A stretch of 64,000 nt of DNA from Rhynchospora pubera (GCA_028095005.1 CM051459.1:24166699-24230698), one strand, 5' to 3'; counted from the stretch's first letter, positions 1 to 13,458 are shown. The notes: a model not told the origin generated them from the sequence alone. Numbers and translations are program-made.

Positions 1-3000
1 AGAGAACGAATTGTAATAATATAGTTCTATACTACGAGCTAAGGAACTATCAAGTAATTCACCCAATATGTCCTGACCACTCTTTTTGTTAGAATCCCTA
101 ATCCCCTTCTCTTTTCTTTCTCAATGACAACAATAAACACAAAGTTTCATCTCAACTTAAGCCAGAAGACATTTCATTGATGCAAAACATATCATTCGAA
201 CAACCGATTCAGATCGCTCGATGCGAAATACAATTTATAATGTTGTAAAATGTCATATTAATATTTTTTTCAATTTCAATATTATTTTGAATTTGTAAAA
301 TATGACCGTAAAAATAATTTTAAAAAAGTTGTAGTCAGATTTTTAGAATTCTTGCAGTATTTATCCAGATTTTTTTAAAAGAACCATCTAGCAAAGAACA
401 TTTAAAGCTGTTTAAATTGTGTCAATGTCTCACAAAAAAAAAATTCAACAAAATTTAAGCACAAATAAATATTTGTTTGAAACGCTAAAAATATGTACAG
501 CTATAAAAGTAAGACGATATATAGCTACATGATAATTCATCTAATGGAACATTAAAAAAAAACAGTTGTATCGCTTTAAGAATTATATTGCATGTCAAAT
601 ACATATTTTTTAAAGAAAAAAATGAATCACTACACATGAGTGGGCTGATTAAAGTAAATAGAAAAAATGTACAAAAGCGGATGAGGATAATATAGATAAC
701 GTGGTATAAACCGTATATAAACGTTTTGAAAATTAACTCTCTTTAATTGTCTATTATAGATTAGAAATGATAACGCGCAATTATCACATTAATTTTATTT
801 ATTTGTTGAGATTGACATATTCTAGTATTCAATGATCTCACTAACATAGCATTGCGTTCGTACATCAAGCACACCATTTGTTAGGAAACTCGTCCAGCTT
901 CTGTAATTATTTACAAAAGATCTCTGCATACACTCAAGAGGTTTCCAGCTGAATCAGGGAGGTTCAATTACATATTCACTTTGTAGTGTCTTTGCTCTTT
1001 ATGCATCTGGTCCACCAGGAAATAAACAAATCCAAAAAAGGCTAATACTTCAACTCCAAGTCAAGTGGCACGGGTGCACGAGAGAGAGAAAGAGGTGAGA
1101 CAGCATGCAATGCAATGAGCCATGCCAGTATAGATTATTGATCTAGCATGCAAATTCAAAGCATCCGAAGCTTGTCACACAATCAAAGTTAAGAGATAAA
1201 AAAAAATTGCCCCACTTCAGCAAGTGTGATCTGCAATCAAAGTCCAAATTTTGCACAGTTTGTCTCCTCTGCTGCCTACTCATCAGAGAGATAAATTAGG
1301 TTCCATCTATAGTCTCGTTCAATGTATTAAATAATTTCGTCCAATATGAACAGTCAAAAATTTAAATTTTTATCAAAATTATAAACATAATTATAGTTGC
1401 TTTAGTATCTATCATTTCTTTTCGTTTGATGGTCAAAATTGCAACTGAATTGCAATTAACTGTCTTAATGCCTATCGATACAAACCGAATATTATCGATA
1501 AAGAATAAGATTTATTTTATATTGAACTATAAATGTAGTATAGATGGTTTTAGACTTTGTCTTTCAGTATAGAAATGTGAACACATTTAATTAATTTGTT
1601 GGTCGCAGACCGTATAAAAGTATCGCTAACCACGACATGTTGTGACAAATTGCGATTGATCTCCACGATAAAGGTTGTGAACCGCAAGGCAAGGAAAGTT
1701 TGTAGGCTGTAGTGTCCTTTGATTACTATAAATGATCTCATTCAATAATTCTCCGACGAGTATTGGCTGGAGATAATTTGGATTTTAGTTTTATTCCACA
1801 TTCAAGGTTGATTAACAGTTTAACACTTACAAGAAACTGATGGATTCTACATAGAATCACAAATTCAATTTAAGTAAAAGATATCTAAAAAGAAATGAAT
1901 GTAGGATCTGATGACACCCTTATTTGAAAAAAGAAAAGATCTAGTTTAGACAATTTTGATTTGTTCGGATTATTTCGGTGGTTTATCGTTGGGTATAAGT
2001 GGAGGCTAGAAATGTGGAATACGGTCAATCTTCTTATCTCCTCTGTTGGTCCTAACCAAAAATAAATAAAAATGGTCGATTGTAAACTGGTTATTTTTTA
2101 GAGAGAGTCGGTTGTAAATTGTTATTCTATCATTGATAAAGTGGCCGTTAATCTAATATTATACAAGCTCTCTGATTGCATTCACTTCTTTCCCAATTAT
2201 AAACCAATGAAATTAATAATGACTACTCATAAAATATAATCTCCAACAGAGCAATTATTACCGGATGTATCTACAAATTGAAGTTGATATATAATAAGAA
2301 AGGGCAATAACCAAGCTCATGGCAAACAGCGCCTCTTGATGGTTTAAGCTCATATTAAATTACCTTTTTTCCCCTAAACTATGACCACTTTAATCCATGA
2401 AAAGGCCCTCTTTAATTATTACAAGTTTGTAGTACCACAAGTACTTATGTCAACAAATTCATACCAATCGTTGGAGTTCTCCAGCAACTCAATAAATCTA
2501 GTGTTAATTTCAAATTACGTACGTATACTCTCTACTGTTCAATCTTACTTTCGTCCTGATTAAACGGCTCTTATAATCATTTTTTTTCCCATTATCTTCG
2601 TTCAAAGGAGATATATAAGTATGATGTGCTTAAGATGCAACAGAATTCCTAAATAATATAATTCATTTTCATAATATACGTCTCCAGCATTTTTTTTTAA
2701 ATTACAATTATGCACGTCATTTATTGTCATTTATTTTTATTCAGCAAATGTTTTTTTTTTATGCGAGGTTCAAAAAACAACAAATTTTATAAAAGTCTTA
2801 ATCGCTTTCAATTTAGTCAGAAAGTGAGAATCGTGTCTTCAAACTTTTATTAACTTTATTTCGTAATCAGATTATGTAACATTATTATGTCATAAAAAGA
2901 ATTTATTGACTTTTTAATGGATGCTTGGACAAAATGATCAGCTAAGAGCCACTAGAGTGGTGCCAGGTCACTTGTGCAGAAGCTTATAGAGAGGTAACAG

Positions 3001-4660
3001 TTACAGGCGTTTAAGTAATGGATAATAAATCAACTGTTTGTTTGTTGTTTTCCTTTTGTTTCTTATAATCCACTGTTTGTCACTTTCTGAAATCAGGGAG
3101 ATTGCTAACATGGGAAACAGCAACATAACATGAATTAGGCGAAGTTAGATCAGAACACGAAACATAGACAATTGACCAATCTCTACTACCATAGCTACTT
3201 GGCAATTATCAATAGTAGAACTGGTGGCTAGGAAAAAAAATATACATAGTCGAACTGGCAGGGAGTTTATGACCGTTGGACTTTTATCTTGCGATTCATA
3301 TGAGCCTTTTATTAATGGCTAGATTAATTTTTTTTTCTATAAGTGGTCGGATCTGGTTCAATCGTTTAAAATTATACAGATGAGATACGGATTCTATGTC
3401 TTGGTCACTTTTGTGTACATATATATATATACCATGCATATATATTTGATCCCTTGTATCTCTTCTTTTTTAAGTACATGTGGCCATATTGACACAATTG
3501 GAATCCAAAGAATGTTAGTAGGCATACCTTTTATATATGTACATATATACCATTCTTTTTATTCCTTTATCTTTTAGTTATATATGACGAACAATTTGAA
3601 AATCTCTCATGGAAAAATATATACTCTATAATATGGGAACTGCAATTTTGGTAGAAGCGTATATATATATAATAATATATTATTATATTTAAGTTTGACA
3701 GGTAGATGACATCATCATGAGCATGCCCTGGGGCTTTTGTGGTATTAGAGAAGTTTGCAGTGTCATATGCAAAGCACTACTAATTAACTAAATTTCAGCA
3801 CCTTATCATTGGGATTGATTACGGAACGGGATAATTAATATTAAATTAGAGAATGTTTTGGTTCCCTAATTAGATTTTTAATGAAAATGCTTGGCTAACA
3901 CATTGTAAACGCACAACACTCCATTCATTATTTTGACCTTTCACATAACTTGATGAACGGTTGAGATTTCCCAAAGCTTTTGATTTTTTAAATGGTGCTA
4001 GTTTTAGGTTTGTAAATGGAAGGATTAATCAAATGGCATAGTGAGACATGCTTGCACTTTTGGTTAGTTCCTAGTGCTTACAATACTTTGCATTTTGCAT
4101 GTACCTTTCGGCATGTAGCCCCTCTTATCTTTTCCTATTGTATTTTCTTATGCATAGCCCCTCGTACAATAAAATATAGCCTTGTGTAGGTTTGCCGCCT
4201 ATTTTTTTTATAATTTCAACCATCCATTGAGTCCTTCGAAGCTTCCGTTATCAACAGTTTATAGAATTTTTTTATTCCTATAAATGTAAACAATCCATGC
4301 TTATATGTATCTATCATGCTCATAAATATAAAAATTTAGAGCTCTTTGTTGCCGTTAAATTCTTAGTTATATATAAAAAAAAGAGGGTTATGTTTCACCA
4401 TTCAATTCAATATACAAAGCAGATCCATGATAGATTGAGAGTTCCACTATCTAATCAATACAACAAGACTGCAAGAGTATTATATGAATGTTAAATTCAT
4501 TTAAGACTAACAAGTTCTTTAATACCTGAATGTGTGACTTTTTTTTGTATTCTTTGTCGACCTCGATTAATTTGATAGATATTAATTTCGAACACTGAGA
4601 ACAAAATTAAAATGATTTATCTCCAGAAGAAATTCAATAAGCGAATCTATCTTTATTCAT
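1..4660. other. AT-rich intergenic DNA, no gene seen
   Basis: No open reading frame longer than about 90 codons and no recognisable protein motif on either strand. TA-rich stretches occur near 3418-3440 and 3655-3690. No terminal repeats with target duplications were found by eye. Any elements here are old or unrecognised. Confidence 0.6.
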
Positions 4661-4805
4661 GACTCCGTTTGGATGGTGTGGGAATAAGAGGAATAAGGAA
4701 AGAAGTATTGGGAAATGTGTAACTTTTTGTGAAGAGTTTAGATTGTTTATAATAAATTGGTTACTCCCTTATCCTCTTATTCCTAGGGCTCATCCAAACG
4801 GAGCC
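4661..4805. mobile_element. Small MITE with CCGTTTGGAT-type inverted ends
   Basis: The left end GACTCCGTTTGGATG and the right end CATCCAAACGGAGCC are inverted copies of each other. The interior (a GGGAAATGTGTAACTTT stretch followed by TTTATAATAAATT) recurs at 46143-46301 in the opposite orientation and again near 62400-62450, so this is a dispersed family. No coding capacity. The target duplication is unclear, so the superfamily (Harbinger/Tourist or other) is not settled. Confidence 0.7.
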
Positions 4806-5536
4806 TCGAGAAGAAAATTAGACCTTCAAATTATGACATCACTGATGCAAAGAAATAATATTTCATTTGAAACATTTTCGATCAATTTTAATGTTTTGTT
4901 TCAAGAGAATATTAGAAGCGCCATCAATTAGTGCTTTAATCTCTGGTTTTTAGCGGAAGCTTCCTTAGAAATTTTGTGCCAGTTTTTTTAAATAGGTTTT
5001 TTGAGGGTGTAAAATGTAAAAATTCTCACCTTGTTGGCAGATTATATTTTATTATTTTTTGTTAAAATAAACCAGGTCATGTTCGCCGAAGCAGGAAAGA
5101 ACTTAAAACGATGCTTGTCCAAATTCCAAACACTAAAAAATGAACAGAATTAAATTAAAAAGTTTCTTGAAGCCGTACAACTACTTAATTAATTGGCCCA
5201 CAATTCATATTCTTTAACACGATCCGGCTTTATAATTTATTCAATGAGAATTGGAATTCACGTGCACCTGCTCTTTCCTTTTCTCGCGTGCAACTAGAAT
5301 ATACGCTTGACAACAAATACATGGTAAATTAAGAGAGATACATAATTAAATAAACAAAAATTAAGGACTTCAAAGCCTCATTTTAATGTTTTGTTAAAAA
5401 AACATTTTAATTTTGACCTTCAAGTAAACTCGTAATTTTTACCATATTCCTACTTCGCTACTGCTACACCTTAATATACTATTTTTAATCTTAGTACATA
5501 ACTTTAATTACTGCAGTTTTTTTTTCATTTTGTTCT
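4806..5536. other. AT-rich intergenic DNA
   Basis: No gene, repeat boundary or motif that I can support. The sequence is AT-rich with short homopolymers. Confidence 0.5.
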
Positions 5537-7174
5537 TGATCGAGGTGTAAACCAAGATCAAACAAATAAATTTTGTATTCGACTAGTCATTTGTAGTAGA
5601 GTAAAGGTGTCGAACCCACAGAGATGGACATGAGTATTATTCTTATTAGTTCGTTAAATCTAGACAATAAAAATTGAGAAAAGAGTTGGTGACACAAATT
5701 GAATAAAATAGAAGAAAAATAAAGGAATGTAATTGCAAGTATAAAGATAATGCAAAACAATTCAAGTAAATATTTTTGGGGGTTTTAAACAGTTCTTAAT
5801 ATGATGAGAAAAGTGTCTTAGGGTTCGATTTCACCTAAATTTGGTCACAGGGCTGCAAGACTTAGCACTGTCGTATTCAGCCTTGCTAATTCGGTTCGAA
5901 TTCCGGACCGAATTCCACTGTATAAATGCCGTGGTTTACTCTTTTGTTGATTTATTCAAGCCAAAGGTTCATCTAGCCATACCTAACTCCCTAACCCTTC
6001 GCTTTAGCCTATTGGGTACGGTATTTGGAATGGGATCTAGTGTTAATAACCCTCATCGAATGCATCGCACCCCAACTTTCGTTGTCGGTGGACCTATTCG
6101 AGTTTACAATTGGTTTTCTGCGAGATATCTAAATTAGACCGTCGCCTAACTAGAAGTGTTTACTTTTTGTTACTAACTGGTCGACTTTCGCCCTTGACCA
6201 ACCTCGAAATACTCGTGAAAGGTTAAGTTATTATAATGGGTTGAAGTTCCCAACAAATGCGATTGTACAAATACCGAGCAACACAAGTAACAATTAACTC
6301 AAATCACAAGCAAATCAATAAAACTCCCAAAGGTAATTGACTTCTTCCATCAACAAAACAAGCAAACCAAGCAACCCAAATCTAGGCTACATCTACCCCT
6401 AAAGCAACAAGTTATTAGCCTAACATACTAATACAATCCATGCAAATACCAATAAATAAGTTTAAACAAGCCATAAATTCAGAAATTAAAGAGAGAATTG
6501 GTTCGATACAACAAATAGCCAAGTTTCCCAACAATTGACCACCGCCGTCGCGCTAGAAACTCTTTGAGACCTTCGGAACTCGTCGTAGCAACCAAGAACC
6601 AGAGCTAAAATCCTCCTCCCCTTCTCCTTAGTCGCCCAAGAAGAGAGGAAAAACCTAGATCTGAACCAGCAGAGAGAAAGTGGAAGAAGTGGAATGAAAG
6701 ATGGCCCTCTCCCAAGATGGAAGGCGCCTAATATGCTCTCCCCTGGCTCCTGGACAGCTAGCACACGTTTTCCTTGATTTCAGGCGGAAATGGAGCTTTC
6801 CTAATAGAGAAAACGCCTCCAGAACGCAGCCAGAAATATTTCCCTGTATAGCAATTCGGACCGAATTCAGCTCACTGGAATTCAGAAGTGTCGCCTGCGC
6901 AGGAATTCGGTCCGAATTTCGGATCAAATTGCAGAGTCTGGTTGAGAATAATCTTGATTCGTGCGAGGTTGCTTTGTTAGGTTGAGTCGGGGCATGATCT
7001 AGACTAGGTATGAGTCGTCTAGCATCTGAATTGCTGCTTTAATTTTTTTGCTGATTTCATTGGATTCCTACAAATAAGAACAAAGTGCAAAAGGCAGTGC
7101 CAAATCTGGCAAAGAAAAGTAAAAACAGCAATAAATCAAAGTTTTAGTCACGATTTCGATGTAAAGTCTGGTCA
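5537..7174 (-). mobile_element. Putative LTR-type element (solo LTR or remnant), reverse orientation
   Basis: Read on the minus strand it starts TGACCAGACTTTACATCG and ends in GGTTTACACCTCGATCA, so it has TG...CA ends. Near its 3' end it carries TCTGTGGGTTCGA, which parallels TCCCTGTGGATTCGA at the same place in the element at 55894-57412. The two also share CGATGTAAA-like starts. No protein is encoded. Inside, a palindromic phrase of the type GAATTCGGNCCGAATTC occurs at 5898-5916, 6854-6868 and 6903-6919. No matching 5-bp target duplication was found (GTTCT versus AAATA), so the boundaries are inferred from the paired element. Confidence 0.5.
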
Positions 7175-8366
7175 AAATAACAATATAAATACGAGATATC
7201 AGTTCTTTAATAATATTAACCGTTCGTTATAGTATTTCTCTTTCGATAGATTATATCATGAAAAGAGATAAAGCACAATTGCACAAAGTAACAAGTGCAA
7301 GTAGTTTTTTTTTTTTTTTTGCTCTTTATTTATTTATTGAGGGCCAGGTGGCAATCACCACACTTTTTTTTTTTTGCTCTTTATTAAATCTACGTCGTTC
7401 ACACTAGATAAAATAAAATTAAACACAGGAAGATATATGCGCCCTGTTAATGGAATAATTGAGCACAAAATTTTCCCGGGGATCCAAATCATCTATCTTT
7501 TTTAGTTTCTTTGGGTTTTTTAAAAGAAAATTTCCTATGATGCAGCGGGTAACTAAGCCAATATCATTAGAAACAAAAAAGAGATGTTGTTATTGAGAAT
7601 GTTTTAACTTGATATTTTTATAATTATATACTTCTTTAATTTAGCAAAAAAAAATTAATATTTTTCTCCCATTTCAAATTGGTCTTGGTACTCGAGGGTT
7701 GAATGATATTATGAGCGCGATAATATATCAATAGTAGTTTTTCATATAACCGTTAATGCATTTAATTTTGACCCACCACCACTGCCACTCCTAAATCTCG
7801 TCCCTGATTGTGTATCAATTTTTTTGTGATTACAATTTCTTTAATTTTTCTATTAAAGATAATTGAATATGGATCATTACAAATTTTAAGTCATTTTAAA
7901 AAATGATAAAACTTGTATCGTATTTAACGTGTAGGATATGCAAAAAGTTAATATCGAATTTTACAAGTTGATTTCAAAATTATATTTATTGTTTTTAATA
8001 ATTATTAAATAAGTTCAATATAATGTATCCCACCCATACGGTCGTGCTGTATTGTGCTATTATAGAAGTACAAAGGTACAGAAATTTCTTTAAAATCGAA
8101 TTAAATACTGCTGCTGGTCCGACATGGAATGGTACCACCTATTGCCTATTGGAGTCATTAAATTTGTAGAGCGCCACATAAGGACTATTTTGTAATTCTG
8201 TACCCACCTAAAATTCTAAAAAAAGAGGCACACTGAGGCCTTGCTTCTACTTTACTACTGAGGGAGGCAAGAAACCGCCAAGCTCTGAGCTACTTGCCCA
8301 TGCATGTCTTCTATCCATCCATGCCAATATGTTCCTTGAATAAAAAGGCTTCTTTGTCTTGGGGGT
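7175..8366. other. AT-rich intergenic DNA
   Basis: Contains two poly-T runs (about 7305-7320 and 7362-7375), each followed by GCTCTTTATT, which suggests a small local duplication. No gene seen. Confidence 0.5.
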
Positions 8367-8376
8367 ACTAAACAAG

Positions 8377-8569
8377 GGACCCGAATCCCGTGTAGCGCGG
8401 GACACCGTGTAGCGCGCGTACGAGCCGTCTGATCTTGATCGGACGGTTCATTTTTTACGGGCCTATCAATCTAGGTTACATGCACGGGGCTCTCTTGTCC
8501 ATTGGATCTTGATCAGACGGCTACGATGCCGCGCTACACGGTGTGCCGCGCGGCACCAGATCTGAACTC
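8377..8569 (+). mobile_element. GC-rich Mutator-type MITE, copy 1
   Basis: A 193-bp unit flanked by a perfect 10-bp duplication ACTAAACAAG (8367-8376 and 8570-8579). The ends form imperfect inverted repeats of about 40 bp built on GTGTAGCGCGGGACACCG against the complement of CGGTGTGCCGCGCGGCAC. It is strikingly GC-rich at the ends compared with its surroundings. Over the 190 bp shared with the copy at 37507-37696 I see one substitution, which implies recent movement. No coding capacity. Target size and TIR length fit a non-autonomous Mutator-like element. Confidence 0.85.
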
Positions 8570-8670
8570 ACTAAACAAGTGTACCCATGATATGTGATTA
8601 TTAGTCAATCAAGGGGCGTGCTATTATAGTATTCTTCCCAAATATATATTTGTTTGGATGGATAAATATG

Positions 8671-8862
8671 CAATCCGGATTCGCTGTTGCGCTACACCGC
8701 GTGTCGCGCACTACGAGCCATCTGATCTTGATCGGACGGTTCACTTTTTACGGGCCTACCAATCTAGGTTACATGCACGGGGCTCCCTTGTCCATTGGAT
8801 CTTAATCAAACGGACAGCATACCGCGCGACACGCTGTGTCGCGCGGCAGCCGATCTCAATTT
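8671..8862 (+). mobile_element. GC-rich Mutator-type MITE, diverged copy
   Basis: A 192-bp relative of the element 100 bp to the left. The middle (GATCTTGATCGGACGGTTCA, then ACGGGCCTACCAATCTAGG) is conserved while the inverted ends have drifted (TTGCGCTACACCGCGTGTCG). It has its own 9-bp target duplication ATAAATATG (8662-8670 and 8863-8871), so it is an independent insertion, not a tandem duplication. Confidence 0.82.
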
Positions 8863-8871
8863 ATAAATATG

Positions 8872-10430
8872 GAGTTTTCTTATTGTGCTCATGGACTAAT
8901 TGAGTACGTACTTGGGTCTACTGGTATTGTTCCCGATAATATGCTATTCTAAAAAGATATTTTATGTTATTTAAGTCCTCTGTTATATGAGAGTTTGTAG
9001 ATAATGAACGAGAAAAGAAGATAGAAGTCGAAATACAAATTATTCAGTGTTATTTCATCTTGTGGTAGCCAAATGCATACATAGCACTATTTCACTATAA
9101 ATATTGCCAATAAATTTCTACCATATTTTTCAACCATCAATTTTTTGGACAATTTCTTTGTTGCAACAAATTAGCCCTCTATATTTATGCATTGAATGTG
9201 TTGGACAGTTATCTTCAAGCGACAATTAACAAAAAAAAAAGAATATTACATATACATCCTTAAAATCCAAGCTTTTAAAAAACTCTGCTTTATCGCCGTT
9301 TTATTTAGATTCTTTTTCATACCGTACAATCGTTTTATCACAGATAAATGTTAAATCACCACCCAACCGCTAAACCACACAAATCATATTTTTAAACCTT
9401 GTTAAAATCTTATAATTGCAAATTTTTAGCTTTTTTTTTTTTGAGAAAAATATGTTCTTGATAAAGTTGTAAATTGTAATGGAGATGAGCCCAGTGTTTT
9501 CTCGACAAAATAATTTATACCCTTGGGTTTTTCTAATACGAAGCTTTCCATATCCTGATTTGATGTGACCCGTTAAATTCCAATCTGATGGCTCTTGTTG
9601 AAATGGTGAGCACCACAAAGGCACAAACATAGTATGTCGATACAGCTATACAAGTAGTACTAGCGTAGGCTAATTTTACACGCTTCTATTAAAACAACAC
9701 GAGATAAATCTGAATTGATTCAATAAATTACAATAATCTATTTTCCACGAGACGATGATGAATCAAGTGCATGTTTTTGTTTTTGTTTAAGAGTAGACCA
9801 GGATCTCGAAATTGATTGGATTACTAGTTTGAAATTTTCCAGCTAATGGACAAATATGTAAAGCGATTTATTAGCACTGGTCCAAATCTCTTGAGCTGGA
9901 GATACCTTGTACAAGAAATTGCTCCAATAATTAATAAATGATGATTAATTGCGGACTAATTGCAACTAAGAGCAACATAATTTATTGCAACTCTATTTGA
10001 CCGGTCTAAAAGTAATAAATAATTTAACCGCCTGACTATAAAGGCGCACTGATGCACTAGTGACACTTGATTTATACCTCCTACCAACATACATTGAAAT
10101 ATAAAGACAAGCTTAGAAATGTGCTAAATATTGCACTTTTGGTTGGTTACAAAAACCTTTTTTTTTTTTTTTGCATGGCCAGTACACGGAGGTTATTATC
10201 ATATTTCCTTTCGAGGAATTTTAGTTTCTTTTTAATTACAATTGTAGAAAGAAGTGAAACTATTAAGAGGCCTCTTGTAGATAAACAAGGACAAAACCCC
10301 CCAAAAAAGGATCTATGCATTTACCAAGTTGAGTTACTGTGACTATTTAATGAACAGAGATCTCGGATGGCTATATGTGCCAGTCTAGCAACTTTTCTTT
10401 TGTTTCTCTTGCAGAACAGGTAGGTGTTTA
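8872..10430. other. AT-rich intergenic DNA
   Basis: No gene recognised on either strand. Short reading frames here have no family motif. Confidence 0.5.
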
Positions 10431-10438
10431 TTTACTAG

Positions 10439-10720
10439 CAGTGGCGAAGTCAGGATTGAAGAATGACGGGGCTAAAATCTGACTAAATAAAATTGAGAAT
10501 AAAAAAAATTACAAGTTTAAGTATTAATTACCTAAAATAATACTAGCAACCATTAATTTTTCTTAACCAAAACATCATTGAGCATAATATTTTGAGTCTA
10601 GAGGAGGCCAATGAAACTTAATTATATAAATTATCTTAACAAATTAACATATGGTTGGAGAATATTCTAATTATTAGGGGGGGCCTGGCCCTTGACGGTC
10701 CCCCTCTGTCTTCGCCACTG
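10439..10720. mobile_element. Small non-autonomous hAT element
   Basis: A 282-bp element with inverted ends CAGTGGCGAAGTCAGGA and (complement of the right end) CAGTGGCGAAGACAGAG, flanked by a perfect 8-bp duplication TTTACTAG (10431-10438 and 10721-10728). These ends and the 8-bp target size are diagnostic of hAT elements. No transposase. Its right half recurs, without the left end, at about 15405-15529. Confidence 0.87.
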
Positions 10721-10933
10721 TTTACTAGGACGTTAGAAATTCTCAAAAAAATCACCACAAAAATATCCTATACAATTTTAAGAGCATTCCTTAATGCATA
10801 TGTTATATTATGCTATGATGTGCGCTTTTATGGGAATAAAACAATCTAGTTTAGTTTAAAATAATTATTAGTAATGCATCTTAAGTGAAAGGTCGGAGAT
10901 TTTTCATAGACATTTAATTTAAAAATAAGTTGG

Positions 10934-12712
10934 TGTTGGAGTTATATCCTAGAAGTCAATAATTTAATGACTTAAATATTAGTTTATGTTATGGATGATA
11001 TATTATCATCTGTTCCTAGGTTTATTATTGACAGATTATTCAGGTTGAGGATCTGAATTGTAGATCTCTGTGGATCATTCTTTAGAATGACAATAATAAA
11101 TCTAAACGGTCCATAATCTTGATAATTAACAAGGAACATTAATTATCTTATAAGATTAGTATGCAAGTTAAGTGATGATTAAGTTCTACAAATCATAGGT
11201 AAAGAGTTACCAACTTAATTGCATACGTGTATGTTATGGAACATAGCACAGGACTTGACCCATCGAAATAAACATATGGATTGTGTTATGTGTCATTGTT
11301 TATTTCGTTACGATTTTGGTTCTAAGTTTGAGATGTTTATCTTTTCTACATGAGGATAGGTTCAATAAATATCGTCTACCGCTGATTCCCGATAAGGGCT
11401 GCTATACGGACTTTATTTATGTTCTCTTGAATTGTGCGGGGAAAAGCTAATCATCAAGAAAACCGTATGTCCCTCATTAATTCACTTAGTGAGTGACGAT
11501 ATCTGTTTGGGCCCCTTGATGGAGATAGATTGTTTGCATGCAACTTTATACAATTATTTCTAGATCAAGAAACGTATAATCTGCAAGAATGACACATTCC
11601 TATCTTGGATTATACGATGATATCGTGTGACATAAGAATCAAAATAGAGAAATACATTTATTCTCTTATGCAGGATTTAAATACTGTAGTAGTACACTAT
11701 TTATGCGAATTGGGAATCATAACGTGTTGCTAGATACCACTTATGATTATTGGAATTAAATAGCGATTTAATTCCATGTCCAACATAGCATAAATCCTCA
11801 AAGGGTCACACAAATAGGACTTTGACCATACGTGCATTATTTATTTATTTGCAATAGTGAGTATTGCAAAATATGATAAGTTGATTAATTAATTAAATAA
11901 CGTTGTGGACCGTTATAATTAATTAAGTCAAATGGATCATATAGAAATAAATTAATGAATATGCTAATCCTAAATTGATTATCAACATATTGATAATTAA
12001 TTTTATTCATCACACTTTAATTTAATTAAGTGAATTAAATTAAAGTATAGGCTTCTAATTTAATAGTCTATTTGAGCCTAAATTGAATGCAACTTGAAAG
12101 GCCTATTAAATAATTGATTTAATGGCCTAAGTGAGATTAAACAAATAAGTGGGGTGGCCTTTTTGGCCCAACTTAATGGCCGGCCATATAGGGGTAAAAA
12201 GGGCAAAGGAAAAGGTTGGTGGAGAGTGGTCTATATAAGGACCACTTGAAGAAGCAAAACCTAACCTTCTCACCTTGCCTCCCTTCTTCTCCCTAGCCGC
12301 CACCACCATCCATGGGCAGAATTTTGATTCTCCCATGGTGGTCTCTCTCTCTCTTGCATTCCCATAGGTCTCATGTGTTGAGAATAGCTATTCCAAAAGG
12401 TTAATTGCTAGAATTACTTGAAGAATGGTGAAAAGGATTAGCTATCTCCTTTCTCTTGCTAGCACAAGAATTGGGACATGGCCAAATTCCTTGGTGGACT
12501 TGAGGGCGCCATGGAGGAGGCGAAGGAGAGCACCCCATCGATTTCTATGCCGTAGGATCGAGCCCCGCGAATACGATTTCGCGGGAGGTATAAATTTTCC
12601 ACCTATCTCTTTGTGTCAAATGGTTTATGTACTAGATCATCTCTTGTTCTTTGTTTAATTGGATTAATTAATAGTAATTAGTCTAAAATTAAAATTGAGC
12701 GATTTCCTAACA
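10934..12712 (+). mobile_element. Solo LTR (1.78 kb), probably Copia-type
   Basis: Starts TGTTGGAGTTATATCC and ends TTTCCTAACA, giving TG...CA with a short inverted TGTTRG. It is flanked by a perfect 5-bp target duplication GTTGG (10929-10933 and 12713-12717). No internal domain, primer-binding site or second LTR is present, so this is a recombined solo LTR. It contains a TATA-like box near 12231 followed by a CT-rich leader, as expected for a promoter-bearing LTR. Assignment to Copia rather than Gypsy is an inference from general resemblance. Confidence 0.85.
12231..12238 (+). promoter_or_regulatory. TATA-like box inside the solo LTR
   Basis: CTATATAAGG sits in the 3' half of the LTR, upstream of a pyrimidine-rich leader (CTCCCTTCTTCTCCCTAG near 12277). 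This is the usual U3/R layout, so the solo LTR could still drive transcription rightward. Activity is not shown. Confidence 0.5.
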
Positions 12713-13344
12713 GTTGGATGATTTAGACCTCCAATTTATCTTAAAAACAATATTAGCGGTCCTTCGCATTTGACAGATTGCGTTAACTATTTTAAGAATC
12801 TAAAATCGTTAGTTGAATCTTCTAAAAGGTACCTCGCAGCGAACCATGTAAAAAAAAAAATTAAAGCAAAAAATGTTGTTTTTTAAAGAAAAAATTGGGT
12901 CAAGCCTCTTAACTTTTTAAAATTTAAATATTCATTCACGAGATATCTTCTAGTCGAATTTTGAAACCGCAATCTTTGCTAAGGTGTTTAATTATTTAGC
13001 AGCAGACCAAAAACTAGTTCGCGAATATCCACCCACAACCTCTGTGAATTGAATGAGGACTTGCCTAGCTACTTCCATTTTATTTTAAAAATTAGCCCAA
13101 AACTCTTGAGGATATATGAAATGCGGGCTCTATAGAAAGCAGGGGAAAACATCGGAACAAAAAATTCATTGCATTTGGCGGCAATTAATGATCGTGCAAC
13201 TTATTGTAGGCAAATTTGTATCTGCATTAGATCTATGTATATTCTAATTAATGATTTTCTTTTTTTTCTTTTTTTTTAAGAAAGAGGAGGGTCCAATGTT
13301 TTTTAAATTAAAAATGCATAGGAAACTTAAATCCTTAGTTTTTT

Positions 13345-13458
13345 AAGGCCAGTCTAGTGCTCTTATTTATAAAGAGCGATGCATATTAATTGAAAGGTCG
13401 TAAGTTCAAAATCTAGTTGGAGTCTTTTATAAATATTTAATTTAAAAATAAAATTGTT
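13345..13458 (+). repeat. tRNA-derived SINE copy
   Basis: Contains an A-box-like CAGTCTAGTGCTC, the block GCGATGCATATTAATTGAA, a B-box-like GGTCGTAAGTTCAAAATC, then the body TAAATATTTAATTTAAAAA. The same order is seen in the copies at 45943-46073 (+) and 58250-58415 (-). Confidence 0.65.

Larger units (their letters stand above)
10840..12755 (+). repeat. tRNA-derived SINE copy split by a solo LTR
   Basis: The 5' part (about 10840-10933) has AGTAATGCATCTTAAGTGAA and CATAGACATTTAATTTAAAA. The 3' part (12713-12755) resumes with GATTTAGACCTCCAATTTAT and CTTAAAAAC. Together they match SINE copies at 13345, 45943 and 58250. The gap is exactly the solo LTR at 10934-12712, so the SINE predates the LTR insertion. 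The A-box end of this copy is degraded. Confidence 0.65.

Noticed and set aside
5880..5920. GGTTCGAATTCCGGACCGAATTCC looking like a tRNA T-arm
   Set aside because: No acceptor, D or anticodon stems can be built around it; the phrase recurs inside the same repeat element as a palindrome.
6486..6985. Overlapping 90-codon frames on both strands
   Set aside because: No family motif, and they lie inside the LTR-like element 5537-7174.
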